From: Candidatus Thermoplasmatota archaeon
GTDB lineage: Archaea; Thermoplasmatota; SW-10-69-26; JACQPN01; JAJPHT01
Length of the DNA: 64,000 nucleotides
Direction: 5' to 3'
NCBI GenBank assembly: GCA_035540375.1
Contig: DATLGO010000004.1
Coordinates: 18,349-82,348 of the forward strand
This document shows, one piece after another, positions 63,705-64,000 of this stretch (the first letter of the stretch is position 1; every line of letters starts with the position of its first letter). The translations under genes were made by a program, and so were the position numbers. The notes under the pieces were generated by a model. It saw nothing but the letters and a program-made list of their open reading frames with translations, did not search any database and was not told the origin of the DNA.

Positions 63705-64000
63705 TCACGTGCGCTTCAGGCGGCCGAGCACGGGCTCGTAGATGAGGCCCTTGTCCATGAGGCTGTTCAGCGCCTCCTCGACCTCGGCCTCCGTGACCTT
63801 GCGCTTCGCGGCCTCGGCCACGATGTCCTCCCACGGCGCGCCCTTCCCGTCGTCGAGCGACTCCGTGAGCGCGTGCACCTGGTCCTCCACCTCGCTCTTC
63901 CGCGCGTCCGCCGCGGGGTCCGCGACCTTCGTCGGTCGGACGACGGCCGGGGGGGCGGCCACCGGCGCCGCCGCCGGGGGCCGCCCCCCCGGCCGTCGTC
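63705..64000 (-). CDS. C-terminal winged-helix of a protein cut by the window edge
   Basis: The frame is open to the edge, so the 5' part is missing; GTG 63962 lies within an Ala/Pro linker (PAAAPVAAPPAVVRPTKV) and is probably not the start. The last 60 residues form a winged helix: WEDIVAEAAKRKVTEAEVEE, ALNSLMDKGLIYEPVLGRLK. This form (gene-specific wing ending in G.IYEP..G.LKR) is common at the C-terminus of archaeal replication proteins such as MCM and RPA-related proteins. Identity cannot be fixed from the fragment. Confidence 0.6.
   Translation of the reverse strand, partial: RRPGGRPPAAAPVAAPPAVVRPTKVADPAADARKSEVEDQVHALTESLDDGKGAPWEDIVAEAAKRKVTEAEVEEALNSLMDKGLIYEPVLGRLKRT

Overview
The window looks like a chromosomal piece of an uncultured, GC-rich archaeon. 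Evidence seen directly: TATA-like boxes about 25-30 bases upstream of start codons with no room for a leader (leaderless genes), an archaeal-type initiator tRNA-Met without an encoded CCA, an aRF1/Vms1-type release-factor homologue, two-HTH Lrp-like regulators and DUF1614/DUF2254 membrane proteins. The proteins are Ala/Arg-rich rather than strongly acidic, so a member of Thermoplasmatota is my best guess over a haloarchaeon; this is inference, since no rRNA or other phylogenetic marker is present.

Layout. 1-19742: three minus-strand genes for very large exported proteins: a protein of at least 1635 residues with a PKD domain and a degenerate subtilase-like domain, translationally coupled to a 4320-residue surface protein, preceded by a membrane-anchored TolB-like propeller. 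19871-24677: an APC amino-acid permease, then two tandem copies (A, B) of an unrecognised secreted family. 24678-25715: a broken copy of the initiator tRNA-Met 5' half, the intact tRNA, and a decayed LAGLIDADG-like gene, which reads as an integration scar. 25705-31623: an FAD oxidoreductase divergent from a two-HTH regulator, an alpha/beta hydrolase, and a histidine kinase/response regulator pair. 31923-39573: exported proteins again (a small PxKF protein, secreted-family copy C, two proteins with PEP-CTERM-like C-termini), with an endonuclease/exonuclease/phosphatase protein and an AlkC-like glycosylase among them. 39740-42321: a second flavoprotein/two-HTH-regulator divergent pair. 42353-53630: two HYR/PKD/PxKF surface proteins, a DUF1722 protein, secreted-family copy D, a SOUL-like protein and a DUF2254 protein. 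53688-64000: mostly cytosolic housekeeping genes (O-methyltransferase, release-factor homologue, H1-like basic protein, amidohydrolase, DEAD-box helicase, a half-length deoxyhypusine-hydroxylase-like HEAT protein, a PIMT-TPR fusion, zinc-ribbon and KGG proteins, membrane proteins), ending in a structured gene-poor stretch that may encode an RNA.

How it fits together. The window is dominated by a cell-surface/secretome programme: propellers, PKD, HYR, FnIII-like and PxKF modules, PEP-CTERM-like anchors, and four paralogues of a roughly 560-585-residue secreted family with two Asp/Asn-rich loop motifs that may bind calcium. Exported-protein genes mostly carry a Shine-Dalgarno sequence and often start at TTG or GTG, while cytosolic genes are mostly leaderless, so the two groups appear to be translated by different initiation modes. 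The strongest candidates for undescribed biology are the four-paralogue secreted family and the half-DOHH protein.
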